20,771 nt of DNA, taken from Thermoprotei archaeon. Its GTDB lineage: Archaea; Thermoproteota; Thermoprotei_A; Sulfolobales; Desulfurococcaceae. Both the position numbers and the translations under genes were made by a program. The notes beneath the pieces are model-generated. The model saw only the letters and a program-made list of their open reading frames with translations. It was not told where the DNA came from and made no database searches. Below are positions 6,479 through 13,849 of the stretch, one piece after another (position 1 is the first letter of the stretch; every line of letters begins with the position of its first letter). The stretch spans positions 1-20,771 of the forward strand of contig QMWW01000003.1 in the NCBI GenBank assembly GCA_003661825.1. Direction: 5' to 3'.

Positions 6479-7321
6479 ATGGAGATTAAAGTATTGGAAC
6501 ATGTGCCAAATAGAATACAGATTCTCGTCAAAGGCATGCCCCTACACGTTATAAATTCTATACGTAGAGCTGTTTTAGCTGAAGTCCCAACGATGGCTAT
6601 AGATTACGTGGTATTTACTGTGAATAGCTCAGTATTCTACGACGAGTATATAGCTCATAGGCTAGGCTTAATACCACTTACCAGCAAAGCTGCCCTTGGA
6701 AAGTATAAATCCCCCGAGGAATGCGCTGAAGCGGGAGAGCGAGGTATTTTTTCAGAAGATTGTTTCGTGAAATTTGAGTTAGAGGGAAAGGGGGAGCCCG
6801 GAAAGATCGTTACTCTGTATAGCGGTGATCTAAAAACTTCCGATCCAGACGTTAAACCCGTATATGACAGAATACCCGTGCTAGCACTTACTGGTGATCA
6901 AGAGGTAAGGCTTGAAGCATACGCTAGGCTTGGACGTGGAAAAGAGCATGCAAAATGGTCTCCAGCCTCTGTTGCAACACATAAGTATGTAGCCGAGATT
7001 ACTATTCGAGAAGAGCTATGTAAAGGAGCAGAGTGCGGTAGATGCATAGAGGTGTGTCCACGCGGAGTCTTCAAAATCATGGATGGAAAGGTTATAGTGT
7101 CAGAGGATAAAATTCTGCAGTGCACGCTTTGCAGAGTATGTGAAGAGAATTGTCCTAGCAAGGCTATAAAGGTTAAATGGCGCGATAACGAATATATTAT
7201 GTCCATCGAGTCTACTGGCGCTTTACCAGTTAAGACTATATTGCTTGAAGCAGTCAAGGAACTGAGCAAAAAAATGAATGAATTCATCAAAGCTTTAGAG
7301 GAAAGAGGTGTTATAAAGTGA
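6479..7321 (+). CDS. rpoD: RNA polymerase subunit D (Rpo3) with ferredoxin-like domain
   Basis: 280 residues. RpoD dimerises with L to make the assembly platform of RNA polymerase (alpha/Rpb3 counterpart). The dimerisation part starts with IKVLEHVPNRIQILVKGMPLH and INSIRRAVLAEVPTMAID, and resumes after the insert at the C-terminus (SIESTGALPVKTILLEAVKEL). Inserted is a ferredoxin-like domain with eight cysteines: C181, C186, C189, C193 (CxxxxCxxCxxxCP) and C215, C218, C221, C225 (CxxCxxCxxxCP). Both quartets are intact, compatible with two [4Fe-4S] clusters; many RpoD proteins keep one or none. The clusters are thought to support folding/dimerisation rather than catalysis. GGTGA (6467-6471) is 7 nt from the ATG. 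The stop overlaps the rpl18e GTG (GTGA). Confidence 0.96.
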   Translation: MEIKVLEHVPNRIQILVKGMPLHVINSIRRAVLAEVPTMAIDYVVFTVNSSVFYDEYIAHRLGLIPLTSKAALGKYKSPEECAEAGERGIFSEDCFVKFELEGKGEPGKIVTLYSGDLKTSDPDVKPVYDRIPVLALTGDQEVRLEAYARLGRGKEHAKWSPASVATHKYVAEITIREELCKGAECGRCIEVCPRGVFKIMDGKVIVSEDKILQCTLCRVCEENCPSKAIKVKWRDNEYIMSIESTGALPVKTILLEAVKELSKKMNEFIKALEERGVIK

Positions 7322-7680
7322 GACGCACAGGACCTACAAATATTGTTTTAAGGAAGACTATTAGAGCTCTATACAAAATAGCATGTGAACAGCGAGCTAA
7401 CATTTGGAGAGCAGTGGCTGAAGAGCTAGAGAGACCCCATAGAAGGAGGAGAGCAGTAAATATAAGCAGAATTAATAGATACACTGAGCCCGGGGACACA
7501 GTAGTAGTGCCCGGAAAGGTTCTGGGTGCAGGGAGGCTTGAACACCCAGTAACTATAGCTGCCATTGGATTTAGCAGAACAGCTCTCGAGAAAATAAAGG
7601 CTGTGGGAGGGCAAGCACTCCATATTCTAGAACTTGCAAGTAAGAATCCTAGAGGTAGCAATGTAAAAATCATAGGGTGA
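7318..7680 (+). CDS. rpl18e: Ribosomal protein L18e
   Basis: 120 residues, archaeal/eukaryotic large-subunit protein of the L15/L18e family. Seen: RRTGPTNIVLRKTIRALYKIA, the basic RPHRRRRAVNISRINRYT, then the conserved DTVVVPGKVLGAGRLEHPVTIAAIGFS core at about residues 53-79 and a C-terminal HILELASKNPRGSNVKIIG. The GTG start overlaps the rpoD TGA. AGAGGTG (7304-7310) is 7 nt upstream. Normal order rpoD-rpl18e-rpl13-rps9. Confidence 0.95.
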   Translation: MRRTGPTNIVLRKTIRALYKIACEQRANIWRAVAEELERPHRRRRAVNISRINRYTEPGDTVVVPGKVLGAGRLEHPVTIAAIGFSRTALEKIKAVGGQALHILELASKNPRGSNVKIIG

Positions 7681-7684
7681 GAGA

Positions 7685-8140
7685 ATGAGTAACGAGAAGA
7701 TATTATACGTCGATGCTACTAATCAGATCCTAGGTAGACTAGCCAGCATCTTAGCTAAGAAGCTACTTGAAGGATATAGGATATACGTTGTTAATGCTGA
7801 AAAAGCTGTTATAAGCGGAGAAAGAAGGAGGATAATTGAAGGATATAAGCTTGTATTCAAAGTATCAACGCACTATAATCCATACAAAACCGGGATAAGA
7901 AGACCTAGAGCCCCACATAACATTCTAAAACGAACCGTTCGCGGAATGCTACCAATAAACAAACCCCGTGGAAGGAATGCTTATAAGAGGTTAAGGGTTT
8001 ACATAGGTGTACCAAACGAACTAAGAAATAAAAAATTCATTAAATTCCAAGAAGCGGATGTAAATAGGCTCAGAAGAGACTACATGTATTTAGGTGAGTT
8101 AGCCAAAGAACTTGGATGGAGGGGGTCGCTAAGTGAGTAG
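7685..8140 (+). CDS. rpl13: Ribosomal protein L13 (uL13)
   Basis: 151 residues. Large-subunit protein near the peptide exit side. Visible: YVDATNQILGRLASILAKKLLEG at the N-terminus, VVNAEKAVISGERRRIIEGYKL, a YNPYKTGIRRPRAPHNILKRTVRGMLP stretch carrying the conserved RGMLP motif, and NKPRGRNAYKRLRVYIGVP. Its Shine-Dalgarno (GGTGAGAG, 7676-7683) includes the rpl18e stop. The 3' end overlaps the rps9 start by 8 nt. Confidence 0.95.
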   Translation: MSNEKILYVDATNQILGRLASILAKKLLEGYRIYVVNAEKAVISGERRRIIEGYKLVFKVSTHYNPYKTGIRRPRAPHNILKRTVRGMLPINKPRGRNAYKRLRVYIGVPNELRNKKFIKFQEADVNRLRRDYMYLGELAKELGWRGSLSE

Positions 8141-8546
8141 TGGCGAGGCTGCAAAAATAGTTATTGCTACAGGTAAAAGAAAGACCAGCATTGCACGAGC
8201 TATTATAAGGCCGGGTATGGGGAGAGTATGGATAAACGGTATCCCAATAGAAATATGGCCCTATGAAATGGCGAGGCTTAAGATAATGGAGCCATTGGTG
8301 CTGGTAGGCGATCTATGGAAGAAAGTGGATATATATGTTAACGTAAAAGGTGGAGGTTATATGAGTCAAGCAGATGCTGTAAGGATGGCTATAGCTAGAG
8401 GGCTCTTTGAGTATGCTGGAAGAAATCCCGAACTTAAGAGGGTAATCGAAGAATATGATAGGTACATGCTTAGCGGAGACCCCAGACGAACAGAGCCTGA
8501 AAAATGGGGTAGATATAGTGCCAGAAGAAGATGGCAAAAAAGCTAG
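8133..8546 (+). CDS. rps9: Ribosomal protein S9 (uS9)
   Basis: 137 residues. S9 reaches the P site with its basic C-terminal tail. Features: VIATGKRKTSIARAIIRPG at the N-terminus, NVKGGGYMSQADAVRMAIARGL (about 68-89, the conserved GGG-x5-A-x-R-x-A-I-A-R-A/G pattern), then the DRYMLSGDPRRTEPEKWGRYSARRRWQKS tail with DPRRTEPKK-like motif. The usual last residues are KSYR; here the protein ends RRWQKS, close to crenarchaeal forms. The GTG start has GGAGGGGGT 6 nt upstream and overlaps rpl13 in a different frame. Confidence 0.95.
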   Translation: MSSGEAAKIVIATGKRKTSIARAIIRPGMGRVWINGIPIEIWPYEMARLKIMEPLVLVGDLWKKVDIYVNVKGGGYMSQADAVRMAIARGLFEYAGRNPELKRVIEEYDRYMLSGDPRRTEPEKWGRYSARRRWQKS

Positions 8547-8561
8547 AGGTGATGGCAATTG

Positions 8562-8759
8562 ATGATTCCTGTCCGATGCTTTACCTGCGGTGCACCTATA
8601 GTCCATCTTTGGGAAGAATTTAAGAGGAGAGTTGAAGCAGGCGAGGATCCGGGAAAGGTTTTGGATGAATTAGGCATCAAGAGATACTGTTGTAGAAGAG
8701 TATTTCTTTCACACGTAGACATATATTATGAAATACTCAACTTCCCGAGGAAGTCCTGA
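8562..8759 (+). CDS. rpoN: RNA polymerase subunit N (Rpo10)
   Basis: 65 residues, the archaeal counterpart of Rpb10, a small zinc-binding subunit anchoring the D/L platform. MIPVRCFTCG at the N-terminus gives C6 and C9, and RYCCRR gives C43 and C44, the full Zn site. LDELGIKRYCCRRVFLSHVD is the family core. Start ATG8562 is chosen over the in-frame TTG8559: the conserved N-terminus is a single MI(I)P, and AGAGGTGAT (8545-8553), overlapping the rps9 stop, is 8 nt from the ATG. It lies between rps9 and rps2 as in other archaea. Confidence 0.96.
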   Translation: MIPVRCFTCGAPIVHLWEEFKRRVEAGEDPGKVLDELGIKRYCCRRVFLSHVDIYYEILNFPRKS

Positions 8760-8772
8760 GAAGGGGAGAAAA

Positions 8773-9414
8773 ATGGTCTCCGCTATTGAGTCATCTGGAG
8801 ATAAAGGTAAAGAGCAATCAACAGAGCTTCTAATACCACTTGATCGCTATTTAGCAGCAGGAGTCCATATAGGTACACATATCTGTACTGCATTTATGAA
8901 GCCCTTTGTCTACAGAGTTAGAAGCGACGGATTGTATATATTAGATGTTAAAAGAATAGATGAAAGAATAAGGATAGCGGCAAAGTTTCTTGCAAGCTTT
9001 GAACCAAGTAAAATAGCCGCTGTATCTGCTAGACTATATGGCCAAAAACCTGTAAGGAAGTTCTGTGAATATGTAAAGTGTAAAGCCTTCATCGGGCGGT
9101 TCCTGCCTGGTACATTCACTAACCCTAGCCTCAAGGTATACTTTGAGCCTGACGCGGTACTCATCACCGATCCTAGGGCGGATTCACAAGCTTTGCGAGA
9201 AGCATCTGAGATAGGGATACCGATAGTAGCGTTAGCCGATACTGATAATAAAGCCGAGTATATAGACTTGGTTATACCAGTTAATAATAAGGGCAGAAAA
9301 AGTCTAGCCTTAACGTACTGGCTATTAGCTAGGCAAATATTAAGGGAGAGAGGAGAGTTGGCCAAGGATGCAGATCTTCCAGAGCCTCCCCACGAGTTTG
9401 AGGTCAAATTGTAG
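8773..9414 (+). CDS. rps2: Ribosomal protein S2 (uS2)
   Basis: 213 residues. Small-subunit protein bridging head and body. Marks: LIPLDRYLAAGVHIGTHICTAFMKPFVYRVRSDGLYILDV (GVHIGTH is the family signature), IAAVSARLYGQKPVRKFCE, RFLPGTFTNP and ADTDNKAEYIDLVIPVNNKGRKSLAL. The open frame extends up to ATG8728 inside rpoN, but ATG8773 is preferred: AAGGGGAGA (8761-8769), right after the rpoN stop, is its Shine-Dalgarno, and the extension would be an untypical basic stretch. The next gene, MEMO, starts 22 nt downstream. Confidence 0.94.
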   Translation: MVSAIESSGDKGKEQSTELLIPLDRYLAAGVHIGTHICTAFMKPFVYRVRSDGLYILDVKRIDERIRIAAKFLASFEPSKIAAVSARLYGQKPVRKFCEYVKCKAFIGRFLPGTFTNPSLKVYFEPDAVLITDPRADSQALREASEIGIPIVALADTDNKAEYIDLVIPVNNKGRKSLALTYWLLARQILRERGELAKDADLPEPPHEFEVKL

Positions 9415-9436
9415 TTTTGGGGTTTGGTGAAAGTAA

Positions 9437-10330
9437 TTGAGTGAAGGACCCGTAAGGTACCCGGTAGTAGCTGGCTACTTTTACCCAGCTAATCCTTCAG
9501 AGCTCTCCTCGCTTATATCGTCACTATTTAAGCACAAACTTGGACCTGGAGAACAACCTAGGCTCAGTTCTGTCCGCAGAAAAGAAACAATTGGATATAT
9601 AGTACCTCATGCTGGTTATATATACAGCGGACCAATTGCTGCTCACGGATATTACAGCTTATCGCTTGACGGAAAGCCTGACACTATTATAATACTTGGA
9701 ACAAACCATACTGGTTTAGGACCACTAGTATCTGTATATCCAGGTGGTAAGTGGATTACGCCTCTCGGTGAGCTATATGTAGATAAGGAGTTGGCCAGGA
9801 AGATCAGCGAGTTTAGCGAGCTTGCAGATCTAGATACAGAGGCTCATCTTGAGGAACATTCAGTAGAAGTCCAGCTACCATTTATCCAATATGTCTATGG
9901 AAGCGATGTCCGCATCGTCCCCATAGTGATCGGATTACATAGTATAGAAGCCGCAGAGGACCTCGCTCAAGCTATACAGAAAGCGGTAAGAACCACGAAC
10001 AGGGACATAGTTATAATAGTTAGTAGTGACTTTAATCATTACGATCCATACGAGATCACTAAGGAAAAGGATACAAAAGCTATTGAGAAAGTACTAAAAC
10101 TAGATCTCCAAGGATTTTACAATACAATTAAAGAGCATCACATAACGGTATGCGGACCCGGTGGGATAATGACTATTATGGAGTACACTATGAGGGTCTG
10201 TAGAGGTAATCAGTGCTATGCTGAGTTATTGAAATACGCTAACAGCGGCGATGTATCGGGAGATAGAAGTACAACTGTTGGATACGCTGCTATAAGGTTT
10301 TGCGCGAAGACCTTAGAAGCTAAGGGGTAG
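9437..10330 (+). CDS. MEMO-family protein (AmmeMemoRadiSam system protein B)
   Basis: 297 residues, TTG start with GGTGA (9426-9430) 6 nt upstream. Full-length MEMO fold, related to class III ring-opening dioxygenases. Candidate metal/active-site residues in their family motifs are H58 (PHAGYIYSGP), H91 (GTNHTG), H141 (EEHSVEVQLPF), H201 (SSDFNHYDP) and C239 (TVCGPGG). H58, H91 and C239 match the three residues that bind metal in human MEMO1. The archaeal function is not established; MEMO genes often accompany AMMECR1 and radical-SAM partners, which are not seen here. It sits directly after rps2 and 3 nt before fni, a neighbourhood shared with other archaea in which isoprenoid genes follow rps2. 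Confidence 0.9.
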   Translation: MSEGPVRYPVVAGYFYPANPSELSSLISSLFKHKLGPGEQPRLSSVRRKETIGYIVPHAGYIYSGPIAAHGYYSLSLDGKPDTIIILGTNHTGLGPLVSVYPGGKWITPLGELYVDKELARKISEFSELADLDTEAHLEEHSVEVQLPFIQYVYGSDVRIVPIVIGLHSIEAAEDLAQAIQKAVRTTNRDIVIIVSSDFNHYDPYEITKEKDTKAIEKVLKLDLQGFYNTIKEHHITVCGPGGIMTIMEYTMRVCRGNQCYAELLKYANSGDVSGDRSTTVGYAAIRFCAKTLEAKG

Positions 10331-10333
10331 TTG

Positions 10334-11455
10334 TTGGAAGACGACATTAGAACACGTAAGCTAGAGCATATAGATATAGTTGTAAACAAAGACGCTGTCT
10401 ACAGAGATGCGTGTAAAGAGGTATACGATTCAATAAAACTTATTCATCAAGGATTTCCTGGAATAGATTACTCGGAAGTTGATCCAAGCATAGAATTCTT
10501 AGGATACAGGCTCCAAGCACCACTGATGATAACAGGGATGACTGGAGGACACCCGTCTACTAAGAGTATTAACGAGAAACTAGCCCGAATAGCGTCAAAG
10601 TTCAATATAGCTATAGGAGTAGGGAGTCAGAGATCAATGCTGATCCATAAAGGGAATATTGATGTTATAGATACCTATAAAATAGTTAGAGATATAGCAC
10701 AAGAGGTTCCAGTAATAGGAAATATAGGTATCAATACCCTTAGAGATCTAAACATAAAGGACATAGAGTACATTATCGAATCAATAAGAGCAGACGCCCT
10801 TGCTATACATCTTAATCCTAGTCAAGAGCTTATTCAGCCAGAAGGTGATACCAGGTTTAGCCATAAAGTACTGGAGAAGATCGAGAAAATAATGGATAGT
10901 ATTAGTGTACCCATAATTATAAAGGAAGTTGGAACGGGTCTGTCGATTGAAACTGTACAGCTATTCTATAGGATAGGGATCCGCTATTTCGATGTAGCCG
11001 GTGCTTGTGGAACTAACTGGATACTCGTAGAAATGTACAGAGATGGGACTCCTTCAACGAAAAAGGAAATAGCTAAACATCTAGGTGAATGGGGTATACC
11101 AACTCCTATATCGGTTATAGAGACTAGAAATACTGCGCCGAACGCGTTTATCATAGCAAGTGGTGGTGTATGGAGTAGCGATAAAGCTGTGAAAAACCTC
11201 GTACTAGGCGCCGACATGGTTGGTTTTGCTAGGCCTTTAATAGAGGCATTGATCAAACATGGTTATGAATACGCGGAGAAATATGTTAAGTCATTTATTG
11301 AAGCTATTAAGGGAATTATGTTCTTACTAGGAGCTCGTACTGTGTACGAACTACACCATAAACCTGTTGTTGTACTCGATCCCGTTAAGTCTTATATCTC
11401 ACAGCGTGGGATAGATCTACACTTATACTTAGAAGTTATAAGGAGAAAGCCATGA
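10334..11455 (+). CDS. fni: Isopentenyl-diphosphate delta-isomerase, type 2 (FMN-dependent)
   Basis: 373 residues. Interconverts IPP and DMAPP using reduced FMN, feeding archaeal ether-lipid synthesis; cytosolic. TIM-barrel features: RKLEHI at the N-terminus (substrate phosphate binding), MTGG at 69-72, GSQR at 97-100, H159-LNPSQE with Q164/E165 and QPEGD (E170, metal), KEVGTG (~198-203), and ASGG at 275-278 followed by VWSS. W280 stands where many homologues have Arg (GGIRS/T), though other residues occur there. Two tandem TTG codons (10331, 10334) follow the MEMO stop; AAGGGGT (10322-10328) is better spaced for the second. The stop overlaps the next ATG (ATGA). Confidence 0.93.
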   Translation: MEDDIRTRKLEHIDIVVNKDAVYRDACKEVYDSIKLIHQGFPGIDYSEVDPSIEFLGYRLQAPLMITGMTGGHPSTKSINEKLARIASKFNIAIGVGSQRSMLIHKGNIDVIDTYKIVRDIAQEVPVIGNIGINTLRDLNIKDIEYIIESIRADALAIHLNPSQELIQPEGDTRFSHKVLEKIEKIMDSISVPIIIKEVGTGLSIETVQLFYRIGIRYFDVAGACGTNWILVEMYRDGTPSTKKEIAKHLGEWGIPTPISVIETRNTAPNAFIIASGGVWSSDKAVKNLVLGADMVGFARPLIEALIKHGYEYAEKYVKSFIEAIKGIMFLLGARTVYELHHKPVVVLDPVKSYISQRGIDLHLYLEVIRRKP

Positions 11456-11979
11456 CTACTGAATACTATTTTCCCGAAGTATTCGTTGAAGGCATCAAAT
11501 CTTATAAATACGTAGTGGAGACTAACACTAACGAGTATATTGTAGTACCAAGTCATATCATAGAAAGCTATAGCTACAAGAGGTTATTTGGTCATGTAGT
11601 ATATGAGGATGCTTTAAGATACATAGACTTAGTTAAACCAGAGATCGTTAAGAGTATAGTAGTCATTAAGAAGTATGGTGGAGGCGTTATGAAAGGTATG
11701 CTTGTGGAGAAAGGGGTAACACCTTGTTTAGCAGAAGCTAAGGGTTATCGAGTATATGTTGAAGTAAGGGAAGGAGATGTTATCGAGAGATCAGATAGAG
11801 TAGCATACATTATAACTAGCAAGGGGGAAATACGTATATATAGATCTCCGTGCACAGGCCTAGTTTTATTAGTAGTAAATATTGTCTGGGATAAACCAGA
11901 AAAATATATACTGGTGGTTGTGAATAGAGATGAGGCACGAGAAATCACTATTAGAGAAGCTACGAGAAATAGCGTATAA
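11452..11979 (+). CDS. DUF2118-like archaeal protein with biotinyl/lipoyl-type C-terminal domain
   Basis: 175 residues, ATG overlapping the fni TGA. The N-terminal ~95 residues are mixed alpha/beta and not recognised beyond resemblance to archaeal DUF2118 proteins. Residues ~99-142 read like a barrel-sandwich (biotinyl/lipoyl) half: YVEVREGDVIERSDRVAYI, then TSKGE, then IRIYRSPCTGLVLLV. This parallels the pattern V-x-V-x-x-G-D-x-V-x-x-G/S-D, a hairpin with Lys, then a SP-x-x-G-x-V return. Lys124 in TSKGE occupies the place of the modified Lys (EAMKM/DKA-type), although the sequence around it is not canonical. No ligase or dehydrogenase partner is nearby. Function unknown. The 3' 50 nt overlap gltX in another frame. 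Confidence 0.65.
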   Translation: MTTEYYFPEVFVEGIKSYKYVVETNTNEYIVVPSHIIESYSYKRLFGHVVYEDALRYIDLVKPEIVKSIVVIKKYGGGVMKGMLVEKGVTPCLAEAKGYRVYVEVREGDVIERSDRVAYIITSKGEIRIYRSPCTGLVLLVVNIVWDKPEKYILVVVNRDEAREITIREATRNSV

Positions 11980-13684
11980 GTACGCATTGCTTAACGCATA
12001 TAAGCACTCTGGTAAAGCGGAGCTAAAACCTGTCATTTCTAAGGTTATCGCAGAACTTCCGGAAGTGCGCAAGAACATCCGAGAAGTACTCAATGTAGTA
12101 AAGAATGTTATAAGCGAGGTAAATAAGCTAAGTATTGCTGAACAGGAAAGGATCCTTAAGGAGAACTGGCCTGAACTCCTTGAAATAAGAAAAGAGGAAG
12201 AGAAGAAGCTTCCACCACTACCGAGAGCTGAACTCGGTAAAGTAGTCACTAGGTTTGCACCAAACCCAGACTATACTATACACCTAGGTAATGCTAGACC
12301 AGCACTACTCAGCTACTGGTACGCAGAAATGTATAAGGGTAGACTTGTACTGAGATTCGAAGATACAGATCCGAGGACTAAAGCGCCGTTTCCCGAAGCA
12401 TATGAGAAGATAAAGGAGGATCTACGGTGGCTTGGGATTAAGTGGGACGAAGAATACATACAGAGCCTCAGATTACCTATATTTTACGAAGTAGCCAAAG
12501 AACTAATTGCGAAGGGAGGTGCATATGTAGATAGATGTAGCGCTGAGCTATTTAGAAAGTATAGGGATTCAGGTAGAGCATGTCCCCATAGAAACCTAGC
12601 TGTTGACAAACAGCTAGAGGAGTTCGACAAAGTACTTGAAGGTTATTATGGTGAGGGAGAGGCTGCTATTAGGATCAAAACAGATATCACTCATCCAGAT
12701 CCAAGTATTAGAGACTGGGTTGCACTCCGTATAATAGATACTTCGAAAACGCCGCATCCTCTAGTAGGTGATAGGTACATTCTATGGCCCACTTACAACT
12801 TTGCCGCAGCTGTAGATGATCATTTAATGAGAATTACACATATACTACGTGCAAAAGAACACATAACTAATACTATTAAGCAGAAGTACCTATACGATCA
12901 TATGGGCTGGAAGTACCCTGAAACAATACACTTTGGTAGACTAAGCCTTGAAGGCATTATTCTCAGTAAGTCTAAAATGAGAAAAATGATTAAAGAGTAT
13001 GGAATAGAACCTTATAGTGATCCTAGATTCGGGACGCTAAGCGGTCTAAAAAGAAGAGGTATTACCAGAGAAGCTATTTGGGAAATAGTAAGGAGTGTCG
13101 GAATAAAATCTATTGACGCAGAAATAAGCTTCGCTAATCTCGCAGCAATAAATAGGTCAATTATAGATCCTATTGCAAAGAGATATATGGCTATAGAAAA
13201 GCCTATACCCTTGGTGTTTGAGCTGGAAAAGCCCGTAACAGCATACGTAATACGACATCCTTCTACAGGCGAAAAGCAATCATATACATTTGATAAAGGT
13301 AAACACATAGTATATATTTCAGCCAAGGATTATTCAATCATAAAGAATAAGGTATTTAGGTTAATGGGAATGGCAAACTTTACAATACAGGAGCGGATAG
13401 AACTCAATGGTAATACAGGATACAAAGCTGAAGTGATCAGTTTCTCCCCAGAAGAAGCTAAGAAAAGGAAATACCCTATAATACAATGGGTTAAACTCGA
13501 AGAAGCCATAGGCTTGGATCTTCTAATACCCAAAGGTATGGAGATCATATACCGTAAACTCTTAGTTGAAAGGTATATTTCGGAAAGAAAGCCGGGAGAT
13601 CATGTCCAGCTATATAGGATCGGTTTTGCAAAGATAGACCATAAAAGTAGCGAGAAGATAACATGTATATTTACACATAGCTAA
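11930..13684 (+). CDS. gltX: Glutamyl-tRNA synthetase (archaeal, class I)
   Basis: 584 residues. Charges tRNA-Glu (and in archaea with GatDE also tRNA-Gln). The archaeal N-terminal helical extension is present (LREIAYKYALLNAYKHSGKAEL). The HIGH-type motif is HLGN at 118-121 in FAPNPDYTIHLGNARPALLS, and KMSKS-type LSKS is at 345-348. The C-terminal half has the beta-barrel anticodon-binding architecture shared with GlnRS-like archaeal/eukaryotic GluRS (WVKLEEAIGLDLLIPKG). It starts at ATG11930, 50 nt inside the DUF2118-like gene; an in-frame stop at 11921-11923 rules out a longer start. GGTGG at 11913-11917 is the only Shine-Dalgarno candidate. Last gene of the rps13 unit, before a 165-nt spacer. 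Confidence 0.95.
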   Translation: MRHEKSLLEKLREIAYKYALLNAYKHSGKAELKPVISKVIAELPEVRKNIREVLNVVKNVISEVNKLSIAEQERILKENWPELLEIRKEEEKKLPPLPRAELGKVVTRFAPNPDYTIHLGNARPALLSYWYAEMYKGRLVLRFEDTDPRTKAPFPEAYEKIKEDLRWLGIKWDEEYIQSLRLPIFYEVAKELIAKGGAYVDRCSAELFRKYRDSGRACPHRNLAVDKQLEEFDKVLEGYYGEGEAAIRIKTDITHPDPSIRDWVALRIIDTSKTPHPLVGDRYILWPTYNFAAAVDDHLMRITHILRAKEHITNTIKQKYLYDHMGWKYPETIHFGRLSLEGIILSKSKMRKMIKEYGIEPYSDPRFGTLSGLKRRGITREAIWEIVRSVGIKSIDAEISFANLAAINRSIIDPIAKRYMAIEKPIPLVFELEKPVTAYVIRHPSTGEKQSYTFDKGKHIVYISAKDYSIIKNKVFRLMGMANFTIQERIELNGNTGYKAEVISFSPEEAKKRKYPIIQWVKLEEAIGLDLLIPKGMEIIYRKLLVERYISERKPGDHVQLYRIGFAKIDHKSSEKITCIFTHS

Positions 13685-13734
13685 AGCAGGGCACTATGAA
13701 CAACATCATCCATGAAATAGAAAGTTGAGCACGA

Positions 13735-13751
13735 CTGTGAAATCTTCACAG
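13735..13751. repeat. Perfect 7-bp inverted repeat ahead of the rpl7ae promoter
   Basis: CTGTGAA (13735-13741), spacer ATC, TTCACAG (13745-13751). It lies 51 nt after the gltX stop and 29 nt before the rpl7ae TATA box. It is not followed by a T-run, so it does not look like a classical hairpin terminator. It could be an operator-like site or a 3'-end structure of the gltX mRNA. Evidence is only the symmetry. Confidence 0.4.
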
Positions 13752-13771
13752 CCTAGCAGAACGGTACTTTA

Positions 13772-13787
13772 GCGAAAAGTTTATAAA
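13772..13787 (+). promoter_or_regulatory. Core promoter of rpl7ae
   Basis: TATA box TTTATAAA at 13780-13787 with a purine-rich BRE (GCGAAAAG, 13772-13779) immediately upstream, the best archaeal core promoter in the window. Transcription is expected near 13810, giving a leader of about 40 nt that ends in GGGAGGAGGAT. Confidence 0.75.
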
Positions 13788-13849
13788 ATACTGTCTACGT
13801 GTTAGAGTAGTCGGCTCGACGACCAAGTGAAAGGGAGGAGGATGAAGCC

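Noticed and set aside
13735..13751. Reading the palindrome as an intrinsic terminator of the rps13-gltX operon
   Set aside because: No U-tract follows and archaeal termination depends on T-runs rather than hairpins; kept only as an inverted repeat.
13685..13780. Possible box C/D guide RNA after gltX
   Set aside because: ATGA-like elements occur, but no RTGATGA C box paired with a CTGA D box at proper spacing could be found.
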